Positions 45,733 to 55,478 are shown, counted from the stretch's first letter. The stretch: DNA of 64,000 bases from JABDMH01 sp965223165 (GCA_965223165.1 CBDCVQ010000011.1:186001-250000), one strand, 5' to 3'. Numbers and translations are program-made. Notes: generated by a model not told the origin, from the sequence alone.

Positions 45733-46018
45733 TAGAGACGCCAGCATCTATTTACCGAAGCACGCTGACATGAGATTCTTGTCCGCGGATAAGATTATAA
45801 TCTGGGCAGGGCCATCTCTCCATCATGGCTTTGCGGCAAAGCGTGTGGGCCGTAGAGATTAGCGTTGCCGATAACCTTCGGGCAGACGCCCAGGTGTTAA
45901 TCTCCCGTTGGTGGCCGGCAGGACTCTCCCTTGATAAATGCTAGTTGGCCAGGACATCCAGGCACTGACTCAGCTCCCTTTTTTGCCTGTTCGTCCCCTA
46001 ATTAACAAGAAATTAACA
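45733..46018. other. Gene-free interval between the repeat and the MarR operator
   Basis: About 290 bp with no supported gene, strong hairpin or T-tract. The last 30 bases become AT-rich (TTAACAAGAAATTAAC) just before the operator, as expected for a promoter region. Confidence 0.4.
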
Positions 46019-46057
46019 TTTGTCTGTCTAGACATTTAATGTCTAGACATATATTTG
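46019..46057 (+). promoter_or_regulatory. MarR operator with two TGTCTAGACA palindromes and a -7 box
   Basis: Two identical 10-bp palindromes, TGTCTAGACA, lie at 46025-46034 and 46040-46049, 15 bp centre to centre. A TTTG at 46019-46022 precedes them, and a perfect TATATTTG (TAnnTTTG) follows at 46050-46057. The MarR gene starts 5 bp later. A repressor bound here would cover the promoter, so negative autoregulation is likely. The gap between TTTG and the -7 box is 27 bp, longer than usual, so the true -33 element may be elsewhere. Confidence 0.75.
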
Positions 46058-46061
46058 TCGG

Positions 46062-46514
46062 GTGAAACTTGAGCAAGCGATCAAACAGGAGCGATTTCAG
46101 GACGAACACGTGCGGGCGGCAGTCAATCTATATTATACGAGTGCCCGGCTGGAACATTACGAGAATACGCTTCTGAAGCCATTCAACCTCTCGTTGCAGC
46201 AGTTTAATATCATGCGCATCCTGAGGGGCCAGCAGGGCAAATCGATCAGCATCAAGGACATCGCCGATCGCATGATAGATCAGATGTCCAACGCCTCTCG
46301 TCTCGTGGAGAAACTGCGCGCAAAAGAGCTGCTGGAACGCAAGGTGTGCCCGGCCGATCGACGGAGGGTTGAGGTAGTGCTGACGGACAAAGGATCTTCG
46401 CTCATCGAGGATGCATCTGTAGCACTGGATCAAGGCATACGAGCGCAATTGGGTCGGCTTCGATTAGAGGAGGCCATTCAACTAAACCGACTTCTCGACA
46501 AACTCAATGAATAA
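46062..46514 (+). CDS. MarR-family transcriptional regulator
   Basis: This 150-residue protein has a winged helix-turn-helix: the recognition part is in SIKDIADRMIDQMSNASRLVEKL (two segments), and the wing carries RRVEVVLTDKG. Helices at both ends form the dimer interface. The GTG start at 46062 is 5 bp past a perfect -7 box, so the transcript may be nearly leaderless. The double palindrome upstream suggests it represses itself and the YceI gene 43 bp downstream. The ligand is unknown. Confidence 0.92.
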   Translation: MKLEQAIKQERFQDEHVRAAVNLYYTSARLEHYENTLLKPFNLSLQQFNIMRILRGQQGKSISIKDIADRMIDQMSNASRLVEKLRAKELLERKVCPADRRRVEVVLTDKGSSLIEDASVALDQGIRAQLGRLRLEEAIQLNRLLDKLNE

Positions 46515-46557
46515 AAATGCAATCTTATTAACTCACTATCGATAAACATTAAGTCTT

Positions 46558-47151
46558 ATGAAAAAACTAGGTATTTCGCTTTTGATGAGCCTACTCGTGT
46601 CCGTAGGCTTTGCCAGCAACACCCCCGTCGATGGGGACATTGATCTGGAAAACAGCAAAGTGACATGGACGGGCAAGAAGGTCACCGGCAAGCACACCGG
46701 CACGATTGACATCAAAGAAGCCAACTTTAGCTGGACGGACGGAGCCCTCAGTGGTGGACAAGTAGTCATTGACATGACCTCTTTGTCCAACAGCGATCTC
46801 GCTGAAAAGGCCAACATGCAGGCGAAATTGGTAGGGCATCTAAAGTCTGCCGATTTCTTTAATGTAGAAGAGCATCCCACGGCCACCCTTGACATCACGA
46901 AGGTCGTGCACCGAGGTACGGAAGGTAGCTACAAGATCGTGGGCGACCTGACGATCAAGGGCATCACAAAACCAATTAAGTTTAACGCTCAGTTTGGTGA
47001 GAAAGATGGTAAGCACATCGCCACCGCCGACATTGTGGTGGATCGATCAGAATACGATGTGCGATATGGATCTGGCAGTTTCTTCGAGAACCTCGGAGAC
47101 AAGACGATCTATGATGAGTTTGAGCTATCAGTGCACTTGGCTTTCAAATAG
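46558..47151 (+). CDS. YceI-family periplasmic lipid-binding-type protein
   Basis: This 197-residue protein has a signal peptide (about 1-19, cut after FAS) and a YceI beta-barrel. Motifs include SKVTWTGKKVTGKHTG near the start, HLKSADFFNVEEHPTA in the middle and a DEFEL strand near the end. YceI proteins bind polyisoprenoid or fatty-acid chains in the periplasm. It is probably in one operon with the MarR gene and ends in a hairpin terminator. Confidence 0.93.
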   Translation: MKKLGISLLMSLLVSVGFASNTPVDGDIDLENSKVTWTGKKVTGKHTGTIDIKEANFSWTDGALSGGQVVIDMTSLSNSDLAEKANMQAKLVGHLKSADFFNVEEHPTATLDITKVVHRGTEGSYKIVGDLTIKGITKPIKFNAQFGEKDGKHIATADIVVDRSEYDVRYGSGSFFENLGDKTIYDEFELSVHLAFK

Positions 47152-47180
47152 CCGGAGCCGGATAGCACTGACATACAGCA

Positions 47181-47213
47181 GCGGGGTGCCATCTCAGCTT
47201 GAGCGGCACCCCG
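47181..47213. terminator. Hairpin terminator between convergent YceI and metalloprotease genes
   Basis: CGGGGTGCC (47182-47190) pairs perfectly with GGCACCCCG (47205-47213) around a 14-base loop. No T-run follows directly on the plus strand, although TTTTTT occurs at about 47240. It may serve both directions. Confidence 0.55.
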
Positions 47214-47244
47214 TCGCTTATATGCCCATGGTCTGGTCTCTTTT

Positions 47245-49038
47245 TTATTCTTGCTTAAAAAATTTGAAAGTCGTCAGCACCTCGTCGGCCGCCAGCTGTA
47301 GATAGTACCATCCTTCTGGCAGGTCACCGACAGTCACCACCGTCAATGGCCCAGCGACTGCTTGCTGCAGTTGCTCTCGCCCGGTGATATTTGCGATGGT
47401 AATCCGCGCATCGCGGTACGACTCAGGCACTCGCAGATGGATTTGGTCTCGGGTGGACGTGGGATACAGCACGGGCTGTTCTAATTGCTCCCGCTGCAAT
47501 ACGACGATCTGAGAAAAAGCTACCTCTCCACTCAATTCGATATGCTTTAGGCGATAGTATGATTTCCATCCGGGTGACTGATCCGTCCAGGAGTACCGAT
47601 GACCCTCGTCGCTGTCCCCCTTAGACTTTATACGCACCAGCTCTTCAAAGTTGCTCAGACTTCCGTCGGTGGCCCGCTCGACCACATAGGCATCTATGTC
47701 AGCCTCCCAGGCCGTCTCCCATACCAACTGATTGGTATAGGCTTGCATCTCACCGTCAAAGTACAGTAGTTCCAGCGGCAGAAGGCTACCCGAAGCGCTC
47801 GCATAGCTATGCTCCACACAGGTCTGATCGTAACTGGTGATATCGTTGCAGCAAACTGAATTCATGTTTGCTGGGTTGCCCTCATCAACATGTCCGATGC
47901 CAAGTGCATGGGTCAATTCATGATCAATGATTTCCTGCATGTTGCTGCACTGGCACTGTCCGGTTGCCTCATTTACCAGAACGTAGCCATATGCTCCGGT
48001 AAACCACGTCTCTCCGTTGTATTGATGGGATCCTATGCCATACAAGCCACCTTGTGCAAGGATACCTCCACATCTACTATCCAAGTCCAATATGTCATCA
48101 CAAGGATCGTCATATTGAATCACAATATGTCTCGACCCTCCAAACTCTGCATTGACCCAAGAACGAAACCCACTTCCTATGGCAGAACCATTGACACATG
48201 GGTCTGATCGAGTAAACGAACCACCATCGATAAGACTAACTCCAGGATAGGCGGCGTTAAGATCGATCACGGCTTGCTGTGCATACGTACTGCTTCCAGG
48301 ACAGTCAGCAATCTCTGTGGTACTATAATGCACCACCACCGGGCTAGATTCAAAATCTTGCCACCGAAAGAAGGTGCCTCCGCTGCTTATATAGTCACAA
48401 TAGTTGGGAGCGCTACGCGCATATCGGGCACCATAGAAAGCTTCCTGCTGTAGTTCCGTTCTTGCAGATGTACTGTCCCATTCCTTCTTTCCGAGGCTTG
48501 TAGCTCTAAGTTCTTCGCGAAGGAGACCGGACTCATATACGTAAATGGGTTCCACCCCATCCGCTTCATGCAAAATAAACTCTTCACCAGCTTCACTTGG
48601 CACCATATAGGCGGTACCATCCATGGTGATCTCCTCGAAGATGTAATAGGAATAGCAGATCGGGTGATAGAGACCCGACTTTCGTTTATTCATAAACAGG
48701 AGAAAGGTAGAACCCTTGTAAAGCTCGATATCACCCCACATCGTCATTCGGGCATCCCCGATCCGCTTTTCCCATTTCTGTATCTCAAACTCGGCTCCCT
48801 CACCTAGATCGCCCTTGATCGGGTCGACCACAACCAGCTTGGACCTGAAATAGGTAATGCCGTTCTCGTAATATTCGTACTGGTCAACTACCCTGGCAGA
48901 AACGACAGCCTCGCTGGAGGCCGTCAATACGCCCAAATCCCGGAAGGGTATGATCGTAGTGGCCCGAGTAAGATGGACCATTGTCAAGGTCATGGGCAGG
49001 ATGCACAACCAGCGCCACACGTATGTATTCATAGTCAC
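47245..49038 (-). CDS. Secreted zinc metalloprotease with C-terminal type IX sorting-like domain
   Basis: This 597-residue protein has a signal peptide (about 1-26). An N-terminal domain of unknown role (about 30-200) is followed by a metzincin domain with HELTHALGIGH at about 373-383 and a likely Met-turn at NPANMN. Several Cys pairs suggest an extracellular setting. A fibronectin-like part (about 425-510) and a last domain (about 515-597) follow. The last domain has YPTSTRDQIHL, ITIANITGRE and LPEGWYYLQL, the pattern of T9SS type A sorting domains. So it is probably exported through the type IX system and shed or anchored on the surface. An ATG at 49032 is an alternative start. Confidence 0.88.
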   Translation of the reverse strand: MTMNTYVWRWLCILPMTLTMVHLTRATTIIPFRDLGVLTASSEAVVSARVVDQYEYYENGITYFRSKLVVVDPIKGDLGEGAEFEIQKWEKRIGDARMTMWGDIELYKGSTFLLFMNKRKSGLYHPICYSYYIFEEITMDGTAYMVPSEAGEEFILHEADGVEPIYVYESGLLREELRATSLGKKEWDSTSARTELQQEAFYGARYARSAPNYCDYISSGGTFFRWQDFESSPVVVHYSTTEIADCPGSSTYAQQAVIDLNAAYPGVSLIDGGSFTRSDPCVNGSAIGSGFRSWVNAEFGGSRHIVIQYDDPCDDILDLDSRCGGILAQGGLYGIGSHQYNGETWFTGAYGYVLVNEATGQCQCSNMQEIIDHELTHALGIGHVDEGNPANMNSVCCNDITSYDQTCVEHSYASASGSLLPLELLYFDGEMQAYTNQLVWETAWEADIDAYVVERATDGSLSNFEELVRIKSKGDSDEGHRYSWTDQSPGWKSYYRLKHIELSGEVAFSQIVVLQREQLEQPVLYPTSTRDQIHLRVPESYRDARITIANITGREQLQQAVAGPLTVVTVGDLPEGWYYLQLAADEVLTTFKFFKQE

Positions 49039-49295
49039 TCATTTTGCCTAGCAATGGATCGGGCTAATGCGGTCTTATACAGATCGGACTACCATGTTCT
49101 GGGCCACCTAGAGATCGGCAGCTATGGGGGCCATGGGACATCAACTATGGTTTTTGGTTACATCGCCAGCGAGGAATGCTGGGATCTCAGGAGGCTACAG
49201 ATATGATTTTGCAAAATCTTTGCCAGAAAGGAAGTGCTACTCACATTTCTTTGGGCTGCATGTATTACCGCCACATTACGTGTGGCTTAGGGATT

Positions 49296-50603
49296 TTACT
49301 CTTGTCGGGGAGGCGTCTTGACAGGTGGTTTGATAATGAGGCGGAGGGACTGGTCATAGGTGACATAGTTCCATACCCAGTTGAGAAATACGATAAGCTT
49401 GTTTCGTACACCTAGCAGGGAGAACAAGTGCACTACGAGCCATATGATCCAGGCAAAGAAGCCCCCAAACTTCCAAGAGGGAAGGTCGGCCACGGCCCGG
49501 TTTCGACCGATAGTAGCCATCGTACCCAGATCCTTGTAAGCAAAACGCTCCCACCGGGATTCGTCCTTCTTCTTGAAATTGGTCGCGAGCAATCTGCCCA
49601 TCTGGATGGCCGTCTGCGCTACTTGTGGATGACCATGCGGGTATGCCTCGACACCCTCCATGAGGCAAGCGTCGCCAATGGCAAAAACATCCTGCTGCCC
49701 CTTGATCCGACAGTAGGGATCGACCAAGAGTCGGCTGTTATGTCCGTAGGCACCCTCGGGTACTCCGTCGATCCGTTGGCAAGTGATACCGGCTGCCCAG
49801 ATGACCTTTCCACACCTGATCTTGCTGTCGTCGTTCATATAGACAAAGTCTCCGTCGACATCGAGCACTCGTTTGTTTTTGATGACTTCTACGCCCCTAT
49901 TGGTCAGGTATTTTTCGGCATTTCGTGAGGCCTTTTCAGACATGGCAGGAAGCAGCCTCGGACCCGAATGCACCAGGTAGATATCCACTTCGTGGTGAGG
50001 AAGCTCCTTATAGTCCTTGGGCAATATATACTTCTTCATTTCTGCCAGGGCGCCAGCCACCTCCACCCCAGTCGCTCCGCCTCCGACCACCACAATATCA
50101 ATCAGGCCTTGACGCTGGTCGTAGGAACGGGTGGAAATAGCTTTCTCCAGATCGGTCAAGATGGCGTTGCGTAGATGCAATGCCTCCGTCGTTGACTTCA
50201 TGGGCAGGGTGTGCTTCTCGATGGCCTCATTGCCATAGTAGTTGGTCGTAGCTCCGGTGGCCAAGACGAGGTAGTCATAGTTCAGATAGCCCAGATCGGC
50301 ATAGACTCGTTTGGCATCAACATCGATGCGACGGATGTCACTGTAGCGGATATGGATGTTCTTGCTGCGCTGAAAGACCTTTCGCAGAGGAAAACTGATC
50401 GAGCTGGGTTCAAGTCCCGCCATCGCCACCTGGTAAAGGAGCGGCTGAAACTGGTGGTAGTTGTTGCGATCTATCAGTACCACTTGATAATCCGATCGTC
50501 GCAGTCGCTGAGCTAGCTTCAGTCCACCAAAGCCGGCACCGATGATCACCACACGTTTTTGTCCCGTCTCCGGTACGTTGAAAGCTATGACCGGCCGCTC
50601 CAC
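49296..50603 (-). CDS. ndh: Type II NADH:quinone oxidoreductase
   Basis: This 435-residue flavoprotein has an N-terminal FAD-binding GAGFGGLKLA, a quinone-side QFQPLLYQVA segment and a second dinucleotide fold VVVGGGATGVEVAGAL. FAIGDACLME is the second FAD contact. A C-terminal amphipathic or hydrophobic stretch (FFAWIIWLVVHLFSLLG) anchors it to the inner membrane. It oxidises NADH and reduces menaquinone without pumping protons. The start is a GTG at 50603 inside the end of the upstream nucleotidyltransferase gene (19-bp overlap), which suggests coupling. Confidence 0.92.
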   Translation of the reverse strand: MERPVIAFNVPETGQKRVVIIGAGFGGLKLAQRLRRSDYQVVLIDRNNYHQFQPLLYQVAMAGLEPSSISFPLRKVFQRSKNIHIRYSDIRRIDVDAKRVYADLGYLNYDYLVLATGATTNYYGNEAIEKHTLPMKSTTEALHLRNAILTDLEKAISTRSYDQRQGLIDIVVVGGGATGVEVAGALAEMKKYILPKDYKELPHHEVDIYLVHSGPRLLPAMSEKASRNAEKYLTNRGVEVIKNKRVLDVDGDFVYMNDDSKIRCGKVIWAAGITCQRIDGVPEGAYGHNSRLLVDPYCRIKGQQDVFAIGDACLMEGVEAYPHGHPQVAQTAIQMGRLLATNFKKKDESRWERFAYKDLGTMATIGRNRAVADLPSWKFGGFFAWIIWLVVHLFSLLGVRNKLIVFLNWVWNYVTYDQSLRLIIKPPVKTPPRQE

Positions 50604-51520
50604 AACGGGCTGGGATATTTGCCTTGATCCGCAAAATCTCTAAATGCCTTACGCACGGCCTCCGCATCTTCCTGGTAGGTAACTCCATACCAAAGGTCAT
50701 CGGTGGGGAGCACCGAGACGCGGGTTCGCTTATCGCGGATCATATCGTCCACGATATTGGGAATGTAGTATTCGGCCTTCGGATCGTCCCGGTGGGCGCG
50801 CACAAAATCCAGAAACCCCTGCTCCAGATGGAGAAATAGATCTTGGTGAAAGCCCCAAAAATTCATGGAGACGATGGCATTGGCATCTAGCTCGGTGGGA
50901 TCGCTGTCGAAGTCGGCCACCACCCGACCATCGTCACGCTTGATCTTCAATACTTCCCGGATCCCGGAGAGATGGCCCTGCTCGTCGGTCGTACACACGC
51001 CACGGTTGACATAACCCCGATCAGACAACGTATTGTCCAACGTGTATCCCACCATCGAGTAATGATCGGGTGCCACCTCCTCGCGTAGAAACCGGGCCAT
51101 AGTCTGAAAGCAACCCTGCCCGTAGTAGTCATCGGCGTTGATCACCGCAAATGGCTCGGCGATCGCATCCTTGGTGACCAGCACCGCGTGCGATGTGCCC
51201 CAGGGCTTGGTGCGCTCCGGAAGGTCGGTCACATGTGGCAAGTGAGGATTGACCGGTTGGCAGACGTAGTCCACGTCAATGTGCTCCTGAAACTTCCCTC
51301 CGATCTGCTCGGCAAACTCGTCGCGAAAGAAGTCTCTAACCACAAAAACAACCTTGCTGAATCCGGCCTTGATGGCATCGTAGATGGAATATTCGAGGAT
51401 CGTTTCTCCGCTTGGACCCAAGCCGTCCAACTGCTTCAGACCCCCATAGCGGCTACCCATTCCGGCAGCCAAGACCACCAGGCTGATGGGCTGGTCGACC
51501 GCTTTTGTTGTATCGTTCAT
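50585..51520 (-). CDS. Sugar-phosphate nucleotidyltransferase family protein
   Basis: This 311-residue cytoplasmic protein has the nucleotidyltransferase signature LAAGMGSRYGGLKQLDGLGP. FAVINADDYYG is the metal-binding part, and GTSHAV contacts the nucleotide. It would join a sugar phosphate to an NTP; this long Bacteroidota subgroup has no fixed substrate. It is the first gene of a two-gene leftward unit with ndh, an odd pairing. A TATATTTG box on the minus strand at 51529-51536 is close upstream. Confidence 0.87.
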   Translation of the reverse strand: MNDTTKAVDQPISLVVLAAGMGSRYGGLKQLDGLGPSGETILEYSIYDAIKAGFSKVVFVVRDFFRDEFAEQIGGKFQEHIDVDYVCQPVNPHLPHVTDLPERTKPWGTSHAVLVTKDAIAEPFAVINADDYYGQGCFQTMARFLREEVAPDHYSMVGYTLDNTLSDRGYVNRGVCTTDEQGHLSGIREVLKIKRDDGRVVADFDSDPTELDANAIVSMNFWGFHQDLFLHLEQGFLDFVRAHRDDPKAEYYIPNIVDDMIRDKRTRVSVLPTDDLWYGVTYQEDAEAVRKAFRDFADQGKYPSPLWSGRS

Positions 51521-51624
51521 ACCGCCACCAAATATAGATATTCACCATCATATGAGCCTCACAAAGGGTGACTTTCAAAAAGTGTATCTTGATGTTCTTT
51601 CAACCAAATCAACCCTCCTTTCAC

Positions 51625-53412
51625 ATGACGCTTGCTGGACTGGATATCGGTATTATCATCTTCTTCTTTGCGATCACCCTGGGCATCGGCATCTACGTTT
51701 CCCGCCAGTCCGGCAAGAACACAAGTGAGTATTTTCTTTCTGGCAGGGATATGCCCTGGTGGCTCCTGGGCATGTCGATGGTAGCGACGACCTTTTCTAC
51801 CGATACACCCAACCTCGTCACAGATATTGTCCGTCAGAACGGGGTGTCGGGCAATTGGGTCTGGTGGGTTTTCCTTATCACAGGGATGTTGACGGTCTTT
51901 GTCTATGCCAAGCTGTGGCGCAAATCCAATGTGACGACGGACATTGAGTTTTACGAGCTGCGGTACAGCGGCAGACCCGCCACCTTCCTTCGCGGATTTA
52001 GAGCCTTATTTCTTGGCCTCTTTTTTAATGTCTTGGCCATGTCTGCCGTATCACTTGCGGCCATTAAGATCGGAGAGGTCATGTTGGGATTGTCACCCAT
52101 ACAAACGATTGGTATCGCAGCGGTGATCACCGTCGTCTTTAGCTCCTTGGGAGGATTTAAAGGGGTGGTTTACACCGACTTTATCCTTTTCTTCGTTGCC
52201 ATGATCGGAGCTATTGGAGCAGCGGTTGTAGCGGTCAATCACCCGGATGTGGGTGGCCTTAGCGCTTTGTTTGAGCATGAGATCGTGCGTGACAGCATGT
52301 CCATCTTGCCCAATATCGAGAACAGAGATATCTTGATCGCACTCGTCATCATCCCCCTGGCCGTCCAGTGGTGGGCTGCCTGGTATCCTGGAGCGGAACC
52401 AGGAGGTGGGGGCTATATCGCCCAACGTATGCTGGCCGCCAAGGACGAAAATCACGCGATCGGAGCGACCTTCTTCTTTAACATCATGCACTATGCTTTG
52501 CGGCCATGGCCCTGGATCCTGGTGGCACTGGCATCCCTGGTTGTATTCCCGGACCTAGAAAGTATTAAGCAGGCTTTTCCAAACATCAGCGATGGTAAGC
52601 TCGGTCATGATCTGGCCTATCCTGCCATGCTCACATTCCTACCCACCGGCCTGCTGGGACTCGTCCTAGCGGCCTTGATTTCAGCGTTTATGTCCACGAT
52701 ATCTACTCATCTCAATTGGGGGGCTTCTTATCTGGTGAACGACTTTTATAAGCGCTTCCTGCGACCGCAAGCCGATGAAAAAGAGTTTGTACTCGCCGGA
52801 CGAGTGACGACATTCATCTTGATGTTCCTGGCAGCAGGCATGGCCTTGTTGATGACCAATGCACTGCAGATATTTGACTACATCCTCATGTTTGGGGCGG
52901 GAACGGGCTTGATCTTCATCTTTCGCTGGTTCTGGTGGCGCATAAATGCGTGGAGTGAGATCGCCGCCATGTTTTCCTCTGGTCTCATTTCTTTTTTCTT
53001 TGCCTTTGGTGGATACCCGGAGGACTGGGCTTCTTACTGGCGGTTTCCGATCATCGTGATGATCACGACGGTAATTTGGCTCCTGGTCACATTCCTGACT
53101 GCGCCTGAACGGGTCGAGACCTTACGCGAGTTCTATCGGCGCATTCAGCCGGGCGGACCGGGCTGGACCAAGATCGTGGAAGAGGCCGACCAGGACGGTG
53201 TGGACATCGTGGAGCCCACCGCCAAGTGGACCGTACCAAATGGCATCCTGGCCATGCTGGCGGGCATGGCCCTGATCTACAGCATTCTTTTTGCCACTGG
53301 CAAGTTGCTCTATGGAGACTATGAGGTTTGTACCATCCTTGTGGTGTTGGCCGTGATCAGTGCTACGATCTTACAACGGCTTTGGAAAAAGGTGGGCGCG
53401 GACATTGTCTGA
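51625..53412 (+). CDS. Sodium:solute symporter family protein
   Basis: This 595-residue protein has about thirteen to fourteen helices. SSS features are YFLSGRDMPWWLLG, SMVATTFSTDTPN after the second helix (Na+ site region) and a GGFKGVVYTDF loop. LISAFMSTISTHLNWGAS is in the middle. The solute cannot be named; sugars are common for this subgroup. The ATG at 51625 fits the family start; the frame is open from 51568. It heads a close rightward run with the thioesterase and BrkB genes. Confidence 0.9.
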   Translation: MTLAGLDIGIIIFFFAITLGIGIYVSRQSGKNTSEYFLSGRDMPWWLLGMSMVATTFSTDTPNLVTDIVRQNGVSGNWVWWVFLITGMLTVFVYAKLWRKSNVTTDIEFYELRYSGRPATFLRGFRALFLGLFFNVLAMSAVSLAAIKIGEVMLGLSPIQTIGIAAVITVVFSSLGGFKGVVYTDFILFFVAMIGAIGAAVVAVNHPDVGGLSALFEHEIVRDSMSILPNIENRDILIALVIIPLAVQWWAAWYPGAEPGGGGYIAQRMLAAKDENHAIGATFFFNIMHYALRPWPWILVALASLVVFPDLESIKQAFPNISDGKLGHDLAYPAMLTFLPTGLLGLVLAALISAFMSTISTHLNWGASYLVNDFYKRFLRPQADEKEFVLAGRVTTFILMFLAAGMALLMTNALQIFDYILMFGAGTGLIFIFRWFWWRINAWSEIAAMFSSGLISFFFAFGGYPEDWASYWRFPIIVMITTVIWLLVTFLTAPERVETLREFYRRIQPGGPGWTKIVEEADQDGVDIVEPTAKWTVPNGILAMLAGMALIYSILFATGKLLYGDYEVCTILVVLAVISATILQRLWKKVGADIV

Positions 53413-53427
53413 TAATCGAGACGATCG

Positions 53428-53835
53428 ATGTTTCAGCACACCAGCCAGATACGCGTCAGATATGGGGAAACGGATCAGATGGGATATGTATACTACGGCA
53501 ATTACGCCTTGTACTATGAGGTTGGAAGAGTAGAGGCCATCCGAGCCTTGGGACTGACCTATCGAGCACTCGAGGAGCAGGGCATCATGATGCCTGTGGT
53601 CCGGGTAGAGGCCAAGTACATTCAGCCCGCCCGATATGATGACCTTTTGACCATCACCTCCACCATTGCAGAGATGCCGCATCGGTTCATTGCCTTTGAC
53701 GTGGTGATCCGGCGGGATGAAGTCATCCTGCACAAGGCGCGGGTCACGCTATGCTTTAGGGATGCGCAAAGTGGACGACGTGTGAATACGCCGGACAGTA
53801 TCACCAGCAGGCTATTGCCTTATTTTCAATCCTGA
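53428..53835 (+). CDS. Acyl-CoA thioesterase, 4HBT/YbgC type
   Basis: This 135-residue hot-dog fold protein has RYGETDQMGYVYYGNY, where the Asp and following residues form the 4HBT active site, and VEAKYIQPARYDD as the second strand. It hydrolyses acyl-CoA esters; chain preference is unknown. It lies 15 bp after the symporter and 3 bp before the BrkB-type gene, so co-transcription is likely. Confidence 0.92.
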   Translation: MFQHTSQIRVRYGETDQMGYVYYGNYALYYEVGRVEAIRALGLTYRALEEQGIMMPVVRVEAKYIQPARYDDLLTITSTIAEMPHRFIAFDVVIRRDEVILHKARVTLCFRDAQSGRRVNTPDSITSRLLPYFQS

Positions 53836-53838
53836 CTC

Positions 53839-54786
53839 ATGATCGATCGCATCCAGCAGCGGCTCTACTCCCTTCTACACCAGCTCTCGGAGTGGGCCAA
53901 GCAGAGATCACTCCCGGGCTTCGCCGGCATCCCGATCTGGGATGTATTGACGTTCATTGTCGAGGAGTTAAAACGCGATGACATCGTCACCCGGGCCAAC
54001 TCGATGGCATTCAGCTTTTTCTTGGCGTTGTTTCCGTCGATCATCTTCATATTCACCCTCGTCCCCTATCTGCCCATCGACAATTTTGAAGAGGTCATGC
54101 GCAACTCGATCCAGGAGCTTATGCCGGTCAATGCACACGAACTACTATTTGAGATGGTGGAAAACATTCGGTCCATACCGCGGGGAGGCCTACTCTCGGT
54201 CGGTTTTGTACTCGCCATCGTCTTTGCTTCCAACGGTATGACGTCCATGATGCGTGGCTTTGAGAAATCGTATGAGATCTCCTACGAGCGTCGGCACTTT
54301 TTGAAGAAACGAGGCATTGCGCTCTGGCTGACTCTGCTGGTCGGCATACTGTTCGTGGTCTCGGCAGGCCTGATCATCGGCGGCAATATGCTCTTGGACC
54401 TGCTCTTGGATCACTCCGGCAAAAACAATTTGGACTTCTATGCCCTCCAGTTACTCCGCTGGACGGTGATCGTATTCCTGTTTTACAGCATTATTAGTTC
54501 CATCTACCGGTTTGGCCCACCGCTCAAGCGCAAGTTTGGGCTGTTTTCACCGGGCACCACGCTGGCCACTTTCACGTCCATTTTGACCTCTATCGTCTTT
54601 TCGATGGTGATCGATCGATTTGGCATGCAGAGTCGGGTCTATGGCTCCTTGGGAGCCCTCATAGTGATGCTCATCTGGATTCAGATCAATTGTTTTATCC
54701 TTTTGGTAGGCTATGAATTAAACGCCAGTATCGCCGTCAACCGGGATCTGCAGCAACTGCAAGCAGCGAGCACGGACGAGACGTAG
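53839..54786 (+). CDS. YihY/BrkB-family inner membrane protein
   Basis: This 315-residue protein has six helices. Family features are an N-terminal DDIVTRANSMAFSFFLALFPSIIF segment (in two parts), SNGMTSMMRGFEKSYEI, and a last helix pair with YGSLGALIVMLIWIQINC. The molecular role of this family is not settled. It is the third gene of the symporter run and its end is 11 bp from the convergent ubiX. Confidence 0.93.
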   Translation: MIDRIQQRLYSLLHQLSEWAKQRSLPGFAGIPIWDVLTFIVEELKRDDIVTRANSMAFSFFLALFPSIIFIFTLVPYLPIDNFEEVMRNSIQELMPVNAHELLFEMVENIRSIPRGGLLSVGFVLAIVFASNGMTSMMRGFEKSYEISYERRHFLKKRGIALWLTLLVGILFVVSAGLIIGGNMLLDLLLDHSGKNNLDFYALQLLRWTVIVFLFYSIISSIYRFGPPLKRKFGLFSPGTTLATFTSILTSIVFSMVIDRFGMQSRVYGSLGALIVMLIWIQINCFILLVGYELNASIAVNRDLQQLQAASTDET

Positions 54787-54797
54787 GGCCCCTACCG

Positions 54798-55370
54798 CTA
54801 GGATGGTTTTGCATCCTGGCCCCATCGATATGCGTCAATATCGAGGCCGGCGAGATCAAGTACGCGGCTGACCACCGTGTCGACCATCTCTACCACGGTG
54901 TTTGGCCGGCTGTAGAGCGAGGGGATCGCCGGGCAGATGATGGCACCGGCTTCCGTGACGGCCACCATATTGCGTAGGTGAATAAGGCTCAGCGGGGTCT
55001 CTCGCGGGACCAGGATCAGCCGCCGTCGCTCCTTGAGCATCACGTCGGCGGCGCGCGTAATCAGGTCTGGCGAGGTCCCCTGCGCTACTCGACCTAAGAC
55101 ACCCATGGAGCAGGGGCAAATGATCATGACATCGTACTTGGCAGAGCCGGAAGCGAAGGGGGCGCCAAAGTCTTGGGCTTTGTAAAAGTCGTAGGGGTAC
55201 TGGCTGGCATCAAAACGACCCATCTCGAGCTTCCAATTGGCCAGTCCATTGGTAGAAAACACCACGCCCACACTTTCCCATTGATCCTTACACGATTGCA
55301 GTCGATCAAGCAAGCGCTTGGCATAGATCGATCCACTGGCACCAGACACTCCCACCGCGATACGCAACAT
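54798..55370 (-). CDS. ubiX: Flavin prenyltransferase UbiX
   Basis: This 190-residue protein has GVSGASGSIYAKRLL at the N-terminus, CPCSMGVLGRVAQG in the middle and LVPRETPLSLIHLRNM, followed by IICPAIPSLY. It prenylates FMN to give the cofactor of UbiD decarboxylases used in quinone synthesis. No ubiD is in the window. It is divergent from the GNAT gene. Confidence 0.94.
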   Translation of the reverse strand: MLRIAVGVSGASGSIYAKRLLDRLQSCKDQWESVGVVFSTNGLANWKLEMGRFDASQYPYDFYKAQDFGAPFASGSAKYDVMIICPCSMGVLGRVAQGTSPDLITRAADVMLKERRRLILVPRETPLSLIHLRNMVAVTEAGAIICPAIPSLYSRPNTVVEMVDTVVSRVLDLAGLDIDAYRWGQDAKPS

Positions 55371-55478
55371 GTGCCAAAGATGGCATTTTTATGCCTGACG
55401 ATACGGTCCTGTCTGAGGAGGAGATAATTGCAGGCCACCCACTGCTAATGGGGTCTAATGCTTACTTTTACTCCATCA

